Of a stretch of DNA of 64,000 nt, positions 7,455 to 15,375 are shown piece by piece. The notes below the pieces were generated by a model. It had not been told where the DNA came from, searched no databases, and saw only the letters and a list, made by a program, of their open reading frames with translations. Within the stretch, counting starts at the first letter, position 1. Every line of letters starts with the position of its first letter. This stretch comes from Thiohalocapsa sp964524185 (GTDB lineage Bacteria > Pseudomonadota > Gammaproteobacteria > Chromatiales > Chromatiaceae): contig CAZGCI010000002.1 of assembly GCA_964524185.1 (NCBI GenBank), positions 1 to 64,000 on the forward strand, written 5' to 3'. A program made the translations under genes and the position numbers.

Positions 7455-7985
7455 GGCAGGGTCTCCTGTCCTGAATTCGCTCTCATGATGACATCTTAGA
7501 ATATGTTCTTGACAGTGAGATTCAGCTTTTGTGACCAAATTGTTTCTGGACCGGGGAAATCTCCGCTCAGTTGGGCACCGATAATAGGTTCTCAGACAGG
7601 CGGGGCAACCTGGAAGCTGGATCAGCGACTGCAGCGACGGCTGCCCCAAGGGTGCCGCGTCGGGAGGCTCCGCCGGGAGCGAGCGCGCGTACCACGCGGC
7701 CCTGCTGCCCGTCTCGAGCGGGCGCTGCCGGCCGCCGTGGGTGTGCGACCGCCAGGTTGCGCACCGTTCCCGCCGGCGCCCGCAGGGCCCTCGGTGCGCA
7801 CGCTGCGCGCGCACGCCCTGCGCCGTGCCCCGGCTTGTTGAGCAGGAACAAACGACGAAAAGCGCGAAATATACGAAGTCATCCGGATCTCGCTTGCATC
7901 TGCGGAATGTTCGCGCTTTTCGCGTGTTTCGTGGTTCAGAGACGATGGGCCGCTTGTTGTTGAATCGTTTCCTAAGCCGTTGGTC
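7455..7985. other. Intergenic region with palindromic repeat
   Basis: About 530 bases without a convincing gene. An AT-richer patch at 7485-7560 probably holds the PilZ gene promoter. The right part contains the palindromic element at 7843-7935. The GC-rich frames here share no recognisable domain. Confidence 0.6.
7843..7935. repeat. Palindromic intergenic element
   Basis: The left arm starts GAACAAACGACGAAAAGCGC (7843) and continues GAA. The right arm (7908-7935), read on the other strand, begins GAACCACGAAACACGCGAAA and ends AGCGCGAA. The inner CGAAAAGCGCGAA is shared exactly. The left arm lacks about five bases. The fold is a long imperfect hairpin with no coding capacity, consistent with a MITE/REP-type element. 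Confidence 0.5.
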
Positions 7986-9152
7986 TTAAGCCGTTGGCAG
8001 GCTGTCGCCCAAATCCGCCGCAGCCAACCGATCGCGCACCGCGTGCAGGTGCGCCATTAGGTCCGGCTCCAGCCGTGCGTAGGCGTCGGCATCGGGCACG
8101 CGCTTCACGACGACGCCGAGCAGCTCGGTGATGGCGTTGCCGATGGAGTTCTGGCTGATGGTGACAAACAGCCGGCCGGCGTCGCCATGCCCCCCATCCC
8201 CACGATAAATGAGCTGTTTGAAGGCCGGCTCCCAGCGGATGGCATTGGCGTACGCGGGCTCCTGGATGCAGCGCGCGCGGATCATCTTGGCGGTGCCCAT
8301 GAAGGCATCATCCGCCAGCAGCACGCGCTCGACGGCGGCCGGAAAGTGCAGGTCCGGCAGCAGGTCCGCATTGCGGCTGGAGACCTGACTGAAGAAGCTG
8401 CGATAGAAGTCGAGAAACCCCATTAACAGCGCGTCGTACTCGTGCCAGAAGCGCGTGTCGCGCAGGGTCGCGGCGCCGCCCGCGATCTCCCAGCACGGCA
8501 GGCCCTGGGGATAGCCGGTGAGCGCCAGCGCCGAATCTGCACCGGTTGCCGGGCAGAGCAGCTGCAGGTCGAGCGCGGTGGCGAAGAAGGCCCGGTAAAC
8601 ATCGCGCATGTGCGCCTGAAACAGGCTGTGCTGGCCGCCGTCGGTGAGGTTGGGATTGGCTGCGTCCGCGGGCTCGGCCGCGCGGAGGTCCGCCATGGGG
8701 AAGACCATGAAATGGTTGTGCAGCATGCGGATGCTGGGCACGCCCGGTGCGGTGAGTGGCCAGGTGGCATCCAGGCTCGCCTCCCCGGCCAGCACCAGGG
8801 CCTGTGCCGGGTCCGGCCAGTGCTCAAGCATGTAGCCGATGATGACGGCGTTCATGCGGTTCCAGACGCGGCGCACGCGCTCCGGCACCTGGGTGCGGCG
8901 CACGGGGCGGCCCAGCGGGTTCAGAATCTCGCGGGCGGTGTTATAGATGATGGAGCAGTCGAAGGTGCCCGAGTGGCCGAGCGCCTTGCGGTAGAGCAGC
9001 AGATGTTCCGGGTTGCTGAGCAGGCCGTTGTTGTGGACCAGGTCGTTTAGGTTCTCAGCGCTGTTGAAGAATTCGTTCGGCGCCATACCCTCCGGCACGT
9101 CCAGCGGGATGGGGCGAAACGGCGTGACGAGCTGGCGCGGACGTGGTTGCAT
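7986..9152 (-). CDS. Uncharacterised H-x-H family protein (paralogue 1)
   Basis: A 388-residue soluble protein with no family I can name. ATG 9152 follows CAGGAGCCC, a good ribosome-binding site; an upstream TTG at 9197 is less likely. Notable features are KALGHSGTFD (residues 56-65), NPLGRPVRRT (78-87), IRMLHNHFMVFPMADL with His145 and His147, and a C-terminal beta-type segment GRLFVTISQNSIGNAITE. The same features recur in the same order in the product of 15376-16764. The H-x-H step in a strand resembles HIT/GalT-type nucleotidyl transferases, but this is only a suggestion. It lies between the PilZ and DUF1840 genes. Confidence 0.75.
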   Translation of the reverse strand: MQPRPRQLVTPFRPIPLDVPEGMAPNEFFNSAENLNDLVHNNGLLSNPEHLLLYRKALGHSGTFDCSIIYNTAREILNPLGRPVRRTQVPERVRRVWNRMNAVIIGYMLEHWPDPAQALVLAGEASLDATWPLTAPGVPSIRMLHNHFMVFPMADLRAAEPADAANPNLTDGGQHSLFQAHMRDVYRAFFATALDLQLLCPATGADSALALTGYPQGLPCWEIAGGAATLRDTRFWHEYDALLMGFLDFYRSFFSQVSSRNADLLPDLHFPAAVERVLLADDAFMGTAKMIRARCIQEPAYANAIRWEPAFKQLIYRGDGGHGDAGRLFVTISQNSIGNAITELLGVVVKRVPDADAYARLEPDLMAHLHAVRDRLAAADLGDSLPTA

Positions 9153-9501
9153 GACGGGCTCCTGAGCGGCGGGGAAGCAGTCCGCGGTGTGCTGCAAACG
9201 CCCGCTGGCACCCTCGCGCCGGCGGCACGCGTTTACAACCCCTGCGCGCTGGCTTGGGTGGATGGATACACCTCAGTGTAGCGTCGCGGCACGGATGGCC
9301 CGGTGGGTCAGGCTGCTTTCCCGCCGTCCGGTCGGGTGGCGGCGCCAGTCGTCCTGAGCAGCGCAGCCCGGGGCCATTGCAACTGACCACAGCCAGCAGC
9401 CGAACCCCGACTGCAGCGGAGCACCGAAGCCGGCGCTATGCTGATGGCAGTTACGCCCGACCGGCCGTCCGAACGGCGGCAGCACCCCCGGAGACATCAC
9501 C
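9153..9501. other. Intergenic region, no feature seen
   Basis: A divergent intergenic space of about 350 bases between the H-x-H protein gene and the DUF1840 gene. I see no RNA gene, no repeat and no convincing promoter boxes. Confidence 0.5.
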
Positions 9502-9816
9502 ATGCTCATTACCTTCAAGACCGCCGCGTACGCCGACATCACGATGTTCGGCGACGTGGCGAAGGCGCTAATCCACCTGATGGGGCATAGCGGCACCATC
9601 CCCGGCGCGATCCTGGCCGAGGATGTGCCAAAGGCGCTCGAGAAGCTCCGCGCCGCTGTCACCCACAACCCCGATGCGCCGCTCAATCCGCACCGCGACG
9701 ATGACGACGACGCCCGCAGCGAGAGCATCAGCCTGTCGAAACGCGCCCTTCCACTGATCGAGCTGCTCGAGGCTGCCGCCCGCGACGAAAAGAACGTGAT
9801 GTGGGATCAGACCTAA
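9502..9816 (+). CDS. DUF1840 family protein
   Basis: A 104-residue cytoplasmic protein starting MLITFKTAAYADITMFGDVA, the conserved opening of DUF1840, followed by LIHLMGHSGTIPGAI and a charged central part (RDDDDDARSES). It ends in a helix LPLIELLEAAARDEKNVMWD. The family function is unknown. The ATG at 9502 lies eight bases after GGAG. It stands alone with about 200 bases to the next gene. Confidence 0.85.
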   Translation: MLITFKTAAYADITMFGDVAKALIHLMGHSGTIPGAILAEDVPKALEKLRAAVTHNPDAPLNPHRDDDDDARSESISLSKRALPLIELLEAAARDEKNVMWDQT

Positions 9817-10029
9817 TGGGACGCGGCCGGTCAGGGGCTGCACTGACCTGGCCGCAAACGCATCATCCGCCCAAGCGCCGCCGGTTGCAGCGACCGGGCG
9901 GCGTCCGGCCTTAGCAGCCCGCAAGGGCGGCGGGCTGAGGGCGAGCCGGGCCGTTCGGCGCGCCGCCGGGTGCCCTCTCCCGCAGCGGGTGGCACAATCC
10001 GGTCTTGTCCCTACCGCCGGAGACCGCCC

Positions 10030-11625
10030 GTGTCCACCACGCCCAGCCACCCGTCCGCCGCCGACACCATCGAGCGACTGAGCATCCGCAACGCCACGCC
10101 TGCGGACGTGGCCGCCATCCGCGCGCTGTTCGAGCGCGCCTATGGCGACAACGGCATCACTGGTTACACGGCGGCGATGATCCGCGGCCAGATCAACAAA
10201 TTCCCGGAGGGGCAGTTCGTCGCCGAGGCCGACGGCAGGCTGATTGGCTTCTGCTCCAGCTTCGTGGTCTCGGGCAAGGTGGCGCTCCAGCCGCACGATT
10301 GGACTTGGATCACCGGCGGCGGCTATGCGAGCCGCCACGACCCGAACGGCGACTACCTCTACGGCATGGAGGTCTGCGTGGACCCGGAGTACCGCGGACT
10401 GCGCATCGGCCAGCGGCTGTACGACGAGCGCAAGAAGCTGGCCCAGGCTTGGGCGCTGAAGGGCATCATCTACGGCGGCCGGTTGCCGACGCTGCGCGCA
10501 GCGCTCACACGCGCCGAGCACCCCTATCCGACGCCGGAGGCCTACATCGAAGCCGTCGAGGCCGGCCGCGAGCACGACCCGGTGCTGACCTTTCAACTGC
10601 GCAACGACTTCAAGGTCATCGGACTCCTGCCCCGCTACTGGCCCGAGGACCAGCCGTCCATGGGCTACGGTGTGCACCTGCTCTGGCGCAACCCGCACGT
10701 GTCCGACGAGGTCGAGGAGGCCCGCCAGCACAAGTACGGCGGGCGGCTCAGGGACACGGTGCGCGTGGCCACGGTGCAATACCAGCAGCGGCGGGTGAGG
10801 TCGTTCGATGAGTTCCTCGACATGGTCCGCTACTTCGTCGACGTCACCGCCGACTACCGCGCAGACTTCTGCGTCTTCCCGGAGCTGTTCTCGTTGCAGC
10901 TCTTGTCCATGGAAGACCAGGAGCTTTCCCCCGCCGAGGCCATCGATGCGCTGACCCGTTGGACAGACCCCATCAAGGAAGCACTCCGGGACATGGCCGT
11001 GCGCTACAACATCAATATCATCGGCGGCTCCCATCCCACCAAGATGCCCAATGGCCGGGTGGAGAACATCTGTTATATCTGCCTGCGCGATGGCGCGGTG
11101 CACGAGCAGCCAAAGATCCACCCCACCCCCAACGAGGTCTATTGGTGGAACATCGAGGGCGGCCACGAGCTCGCGGCCATCAACACCGACTGCGGCCCCA
11201 TCGGGGTCCTGATCTGCTACGACGCCGAGTTCCCGGAGCTGGCCCGCCATCTGGCCGATCAGGGCGCCAATATCATCTTCGTGCCCTTTTGCACCGATGA
11301 GCGTCAGTCGTATCTACGCGTGCGCTATTGCAGCCAGGCCCGCGCGGTGGAGAACCAGTGCTACGTCGTCATGTCCGGCAACTGCGGCAACCTGCCCAAC
11401 GTCGCCAACATGGACATCCAATACGCCCAGAGCTGCATCCTCACCCCCTGCGACTTCCCCTTTGCGCGCGACGGCATCGCCGCCGACACCACGCCGAATG
11501 TGGAGACCGTCGCCTTCGCCGATCTCGGCCTCAAGGCCCTGCGCGAGGCCCGCTACGAGGGCACGGTGCAAAACTTGAAGGATCGGCGGCATGACCTCTA
11601 CACCACCGTGTGGCGGGAGCCCTGA
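10030..11625 (+). CDS. GNAT acetyltransferase / carbon-nitrogen hydrolase fusion
   Basis: A 531-residue two-domain protein. The N-terminal part (about 15-220) is a GNAT fold with an acetyl-CoA loop around EYRGLRIGQRLYDERK. The C-terminal part (about 240-530) is a nitrilase-superfamily domain with the Glu-Lys-Cys triad in FCVFPELFS, EQPKIHPTPNE and GVLICYDAEFPELAR. Members of this fusion family are known as bifunctional GNAT/nitrilase proteins, but the substrate is not established to me. GTG 10030 has GGAGA upstream at good spacing; the longer frame from 9970 adds no conserved sequence. Confidence 0.9.
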   Translation: MSTTPSHPSAADTIERLSIRNATPADVAAIRALFERAYGDNGITGYTAAMIRGQINKFPEGQFVAEADGRLIGFCSSFVVSGKVALQPHDWTWITGGGYASRHDPNGDYLYGMEVCVDPEYRGLRIGQRLYDERKKLAQAWALKGIIYGGRLPTLRAALTRAEHPYPTPEAYIEAVEAGREHDPVLTFQLRNDFKVIGLLPRYWPEDQPSMGYGVHLLWRNPHVSDEVEEARQHKYGGRLRDTVRVATVQYQQRRVRSFDEFLDMVRYFVDVTADYRADFCVFPELFSLQLLSMEDQELSPAEAIDALTRWTDPIKEALRDMAVRYNINIIGGSHPTKMPNGRVENICYICLRDGAVHEQPKIHPTPNEVYWWNIEGGHELAAINTDCGPIGVLICYDAEFPELARHLADQGANIIFVPFCTDERQSYLRVRYCSQARAVENQCYVVMSGNCGNLPNVANMDIQYAQSCILTPCDFPFARDGIAADTTPNVETVAFADLGLKALREARYEGTVQNLKDRRHDLYTTVWREP

Positions 11626-11890
11626 GTGGCGCGAGGCGACCCGCTGGCGAGCCGGCGCCCGAGTTCCTCGCCGGACTGAGGCATCCCCGCGCCAGACATC
11701 ATGTGCTGGCTGTCGACTGCCTGGTAGCCGATCGGCATCGGCACCTGGCGCTCACCTGGCGCTCAACGCTCAGTGTCGACGCCGCTGTGGCGACGGCTTA
11801 CGGTCCGGCGGTTGGCGCTGATGTCTCGTCCACCGGTCGGGTGGTCGCAGTGCGCGGCTGGCCGTGGGTTTCACGGTAACATTGGGCGGC

Positions 11891-12724
11891 ATGGAGTTCA
11901 GCGCCAAGACACCCAGGGCCAGAGCCCGCCGGGGCCTGCCCGGTCCGCCGTCTGCCACCGGCCGAGGTCCGCTCGGCTGGCTCGCGGCGCTCGGGCTCGC
12001 GGGGCGCACCCTGCTGGAGTGCGTAGCGCTGTACGCCAATATCATCCTGGGGCGGGAGCGGCTGGACCTGCCCGCCTTCACCTCGGCGCTGCGCCAGGCG
12101 GGCTTGTCCATCTTGCCGGCGGTCACGCTGGTCACCGCGGCGCTTGGGGTGATACTGGGGCGCCAGGTCGCCAATGTATTGGAGAACCTGAACTTCCCCG
12201 GCGTCTTGCTCACGACCATTACCTATGCCGTGGTCATGGAGCTGGTACCCATCCTGGTGGGGGTGCTGGTGGCCGGGCGCGCCGGCGTGGCGCTGGCGGT
12301 GCACCATGCCACGCTCGTGGTGACGGGGCAGATGGACGGACTCTTGGTGAGCGGCGTCAACCCCATTCGCTACATCACCGGACCGGTGTTGCTGGCGATG
12401 CTGGCGATGTCCTTTGCCTTCGTCGTGTGGGGCAGCCTGGTGACAGTCGGCACGGCCTACCTCTGGCTGTTCTCCTTTTCAGAGGTGCCGCCGTTTCAGA
12501 TGGTCGATGCCGTGCGCAACACCCTTGGCCCCGAGGAACTGCGCGAGGCCATCGTCAAGCCACTGGTGTTCGCGGTGGTCATCGCGCTCATCGCCACCGT
12601 GAATGGCAGCATCGCCGGCCGCGATCCGGAGCTCGTCGGTGAGGCGGCCACGGGCACCATGATCGCAGCAGTCACCAGCATCCTGCTGATCGATCTCTTG
12701 TTCGCGCTATGGCCGGAGGTCTGA
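11891..12724 (+). CDS. MlaE-like ABC transporter permease
   Basis: A 277-residue inner-membrane permease of the MlaE (Ttg2B/YrbE) family, part of MCE-type phospholipid transport between the membranes. About five hydrophobic segments are visible. Characteristic parts are GRQVANVLENLNFPGVLLTT, a segment ELVPILVGVLVAGRAGVALA, and VSGVNPIRYITGPVLLAML. ATG 11891 is chosen over an upstream in-frame start at 11864. It leads an operon with the ATPase (3-bp gap), the MCE protein and a lipoprotein. The E-x-G region of the family is altered (MELVPILVGVLVAGR). Confidence 0.88.
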   Translation: MEFSAKTPRARARRGLPGPPSATGRGPLGWLAALGLAGRTLLECVALYANIILGRERLDLPAFTSALRQAGLSILPAVTLVTAALGVILGRQVANVLENLNFPGVLLTTITYAVVMELVPILVGVLVAGRAGVALAVHHATLVVTGQMDGLLVSGVNPIRYITGPVLLAMLAMSFAFVVWGSLVTVGTAYLWLFSFSEVPPFQMVDAVRNTLGPEELREAIVKPLVFAVVIALIATVNGSIAGRDPELVGEAATGTMIAAVTSILLIDLLFALWPEV

Positions 12725-12727
12725 CCC

Positions 12728-13501
12728 ATGGACGACGCGACCGCGCCGGTGTCGCCCGCCCCGGGACCGCCGGCGCTGGAGATTGCCGATGTGTTTCAGC
12801 ACGTCGCCGGGCATGCGGTGCTCAGCGGCGTGTCATTCTCCGTGCAGCGCAGCGAAGGGGTGCTGCTGATCGGCCGCAACGGCGCCGGCAAGAGCCTTCT
12901 GATGCGGCTAGTGTTGGGGCTGGACCTGCCCTCCGCGGGACAGGTGCGACTGTTCGGGGAGGAGTTACAACATCTGCGCGGCAGCCGCGCACAGTCGCTG
13001 CGTCGGCGCGTCGGCGCGGTGCTGCAGCATGGTGCCCTGTTAGATGGGCTCACCGTGCTCGAGAATTTATTGCTGACGCTCCGGCCGACGCGGCTGTCCC
13101 AGGCCGAGATGGCCCGGGCGGCGCGGCTGGCGATGACGCAGCTGCAGCTCGACGGCATGGAGAATCATCTGCCGCGCGCCCTCTCAGTAGGCCAACGCCG
13201 GCGCGTGGAGCTGGCCCGGGCACTGATCCACCAGCCGGATCTGCTCATTTGGGACGGGCTGACGGACGGACTGGATCTGCCGGCTGTACGGGAGATCTTC
13301 GAGCTGCTGCGCAACCAAATGACGCTGCGCGGGCTCACCGTCATCGGCACAGACAATATGGCCCTGGAGGCGGTGGGCGCCGACGACAGGGTGGTGGTGC
13401 TGGATCGGGGCCGGGTCATCTTCGACGGCACCCGCAGCGCGCTGCAAGCGGCAACGCCGCAACGCCTCGAGCTGCGCTACCTGCTGCATGGACGCTGGTA
13501 A
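12728..13501 (+). CDS. MlaF-like ABC ATPase with degenerate catalytic motifs
   Basis: A 257-residue ABC ATPase paired with the MlaE-like permease. Walker A is intact (GRNGAGKS, 49-56) and the Q-loop Gln100 is present. The signature is LSVGQ (152-156) in place of LSGGQ/M. Walker B reads LLIWDGLTDGLD: Asp176 is kept but the catalytic glutamate is glycine (Gly177). The switch histidine region reads VIGTDNMA, with aspartate (Asp209) where histidine is normal. The protein should bind ATP but hydrolysis is doubtful. The frame is intact and the operon context is normal, so this looks like a real divergent subunit rather than a pseudogene. Confidence 0.88.
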   Translation: MDDATAPVSPAPGPPALEIADVFQHVAGHAVLSGVSFSVQRSEGVLLIGRNGAGKSLLMRLVLGLDLPSAGQVRLFGEELQHLRGSRAQSLRRRVGAVLQHGALLDGLTVLENLLLTLRPTRLSQAEMARAARLAMTQLQLDGMENHLPRALSVGQRRRVELARALIHQPDLLIWDGLTDGLDLPAVREIFELLRNQMTLRGLTVIGTDNMALEAVGADDRVVVLDRGRVIFDGTRSALQAATPQRLELRYLLHGRW

Positions 13502-13529
13502 CGGCTGGAGCCGTAGAGCAGCTCGCCAA

Positions 13530-13568
13530 CCCCTAGCCCCTAGCCCCTAGCCCCTAGCCCCTAGCCCC
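13530..13568. repeat. C4TAG heptamer array (telomere-like, G-quadruplex)
   Basis: Six CCCC runs (13530-33, 37-40, 44-47, 51-54, 58-61, 65-68) are separated by TAG. The minus strand has six GGGG runs with 3-nt CTA loops, an ideal G-quadruplex pattern resembling a telomere repeat. It sits between the ATPase and MCE genes, ending 7 bp before the MCE start codon, so it would also be in the operon mRNA as C-rich sequence. Confidence 0.85.
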
Positions 13569-13575
13569 GAACAGC

Positions 13576-14667
13576 ATGAGTCTGGAACGCCTCTACCAGC
13601 CCCCCGAGATCGGCGCCCCCGGCATCCGCCGCGGCCGCCGGCAGCGGCGCGACCTGGTGCTGGCCGGGCTCTTCGTGCTGGCGATGGCCGGCGTAGTGCT
13701 GGGGGTGCTGCTGCTGAACGTGCCGGCGTTGTTCGGCGGCTATGCCCTGCGAGCATATTTTCCGGATGCTGGCGGTCTGGACCGTGGCCTGGACGTGGTC
13801 CAAGAAGGCTTCGTCATCGGCCACGTGGGCGCCGTGGGGCCCGTGTTCCAAGCCGATGCGGACCGCAACAACTGCCCGGACACCGATGAGCCCCGCTCCC
13901 CTGAGCTGCCCTGCTTCCGTGCGACCCTGCGCATTCAGCGGGATTGGCCCGTGCCCGTGGGCAGCAGGGCGCAGCTGGCGCCGGCGGGCTTCCTCGGCGG
14001 CCATCAGATCCGCATCCAGCCGGGTTTCGCAGACGCTCGGCTCGCGGCGGACGCCGTCGTCCCGACGCTGCCGCGACAGCCGGACCTCCCGAGCCAGGCA
14101 GCGCTGGCACTGACCCGGCTGCAAGCCGCCATTGACGAGACCATCCGCCCGGCGCTCGAGGATCTGCAGGCGCGTATCCAGAGCCTCATCGGTGCCCTGG
14201 GCGCCGGCGAGGATGGCGAAGACGGCCTGGCTGCCGCGGCGGGCGAGGGCTTGGCCGAGGTCTTCCAGAACCTGCGGCAACTGAGCACCAACATTGAGCA
14301 GACCGTCGATCCCGCGCGACTGGGCGCCATCCTCGATTCCGTCGATACCATCAGCGCCAATCTCGCCGCCGCATCCGCCGGGCTGGACGCCCGCAGCGCC
14401 GACGTGGGCGCCGCCGTGCGGGAGTACACCGCACTCGGCACGGACCTGCGGCGGGTCGTCAAACAGACGGAGCCGGCACTGAGCGACTCCCTGGATGACG
14501 TCCAATACCTGTTGCAAGAGCTCTCCGCCGCGTTGGCGCCCATCATGGCCAACATCGAGACGGCCTCACGCAACCTCTCCGCACTCAGCGGGGATCTCCG
14601 CGAGGATCCCAAGTCGCTCTTGTTTAAGCGTCCGCAGCAGGGGCCTTCACCATGGCTGGAGCGCTGA
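13576..14667 (+). CDS. MCE (MlaD-like) substrate-binding protein
   Basis: A 363-residue periplasmic protein anchored by one N-terminal helix (about 27-49, LVLAGLFVLAMAGVVLGVLL). An MCE domain follows (about 50-165) and contains GLDRGLDVVQEGFVIGHVGAVG and GFLGGHQIRI; it carries an acidic insertion around DADRNNCPDTDEP. The C-terminal half (170-350) is long, helical and probably coiled-coil, as in tunnel-forming MCE proteins. It is the lipid-binding partner of the MlaEF-like pair upstream and overlaps the next lipoprotein gene by 16 bases. Confidence 0.88.
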   Translation: MSLERLYQPPEIGAPGIRRGRRQRRDLVLAGLFVLAMAGVVLGVLLLNVPALFGGYALRAYFPDAGGLDRGLDVVQEGFVIGHVGAVGPVFQADADRNNCPDTDEPRSPELPCFRATLRIQRDWPVPVGSRAQLAPAGFLGGHQIRIQPGFADARLAADAVVPTLPRQPDLPSQAALALTRLQAAIDETIRPALEDLQARIQSLIGALGAGEDGEDGLAAAAGEGLAEVFQNLRQLSTNIEQTVDPARLGAILDSVDTISANLAAASAGLDARSADVGAAVREYTALGTDLRRVVKQTEPALSDSLDDVQYLLQELSAALAPIMANIETASRNLSALSGDLREDPKSLLFKRPQQGPSPWLER

Positions 14668-15299
14668 CACGGCACCTCGTGCCGGGCCTGCTCGTGCTCG
14701 CCGCTTGCGCGCTGCTCGCGGGCTGCGGAGGCGGCGGTGAGCGCTTGCGGGATTTGTACTTCGCACTGCGCGCCGACGCCGCGCTGGCGCCCAGTGTCGA
14801 GCCCATTCCAGGTACCCTGCGCGTGACCCCCATCGCCGCCCGCGGCTTTCTCGCCGGCAGCCGCATCGTCTACCGCACGGCGGCGGAGCCGCTGCAGGTG
14901 CAGCGCTACGCGCAGCTGTTGTGGGAGGAGGTGCCGGCGCGCGCCCTTGCCGACGACCTGACGTCGGCACTGCGCGCGGCGGAGGTCTTCGAGCATGTGA
15001 TCACCGCGGGTGATCCGGCCCGGGCGGACTATCTACTCACGGGCGAGCTGCAACACTTTGAGCATCGCCCCACGGACGACCCGCCGCACGTTCTCGGCGA
15101 GCTGAGCCTGACGCTGGTGCGCGGCAAGGGTCGGCAGGTGCTCGTAGCAAGGTCCTACCGCGTAGCGGAGCCGGTTGCATCGGGTCCCGACGGCAGCACC
15201 ACGCCAGAGGCCATCGTCGCGGCCTTCAACCGCCTTGCCGGGCGGCTCGTCAGTGAGGTCGCGACGGACATGCAGGCGGCGGGGGCCAGGCTGCGGTGA
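14652..15299 (+). CDS. ABC-type transport auxiliary lipoprotein
   Basis: A 215-residue lipoprotein: signal segment LVPGLLVLAACALLAGC with a clear lipobox (LLAGC). A domain of the ABC_trans_aux/PqiC type follows, recognisable from SVEPIPGTLRVTPIAARGFL, SRIVYRTAAEPLQVQRYAQL and LLWEEVPARALADDL. Such outer-membrane lipoproteins accompany MCE transporters. The start codon lies inside the MCE gene (16-bp overlap), implying coupled translation. Confidence 0.85.
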   Translation: MAGALTRHLVPGLLVLAACALLAGCGGGGERLRDLYFALRADAALAPSVEPIPGTLRVTPIAARGFLAGSRIVYRTAAEPLQVQRYAQLLWEEVPARALADDLTSALRAAEVFEHVITAGDPARADYLLTGELQHFEHRPTDDPPHVLGELSLTLVRGKGRQVLVARSYRVAEPVASGPDGSTTPEAIVAAFNRLAGRLVSEVATDMQAAGARLR

Positions 15300-15375
15300 T
15301 GGCCCCAACCGGCCAACAGCACCACGCCCGTTACTGCCGGGCACAGGCGGTGCGGCGTCCGTGTTGTCGGCGCCC

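Noticed and set aside
9568..11250. A 560-codon minus-strand frame opposite the GNAT-nitrilase gene.
   Set aside because: It is Val/Gly/Ala/Arg-rich shadow sequence; the plus strand encodes two recognisable domains with catalytic residues.
13530..13568. Regular heptamer repeats considered as a CRISPR array.
   Set aside because: Units are seven bases without unique spacers, and no cas genes are present.
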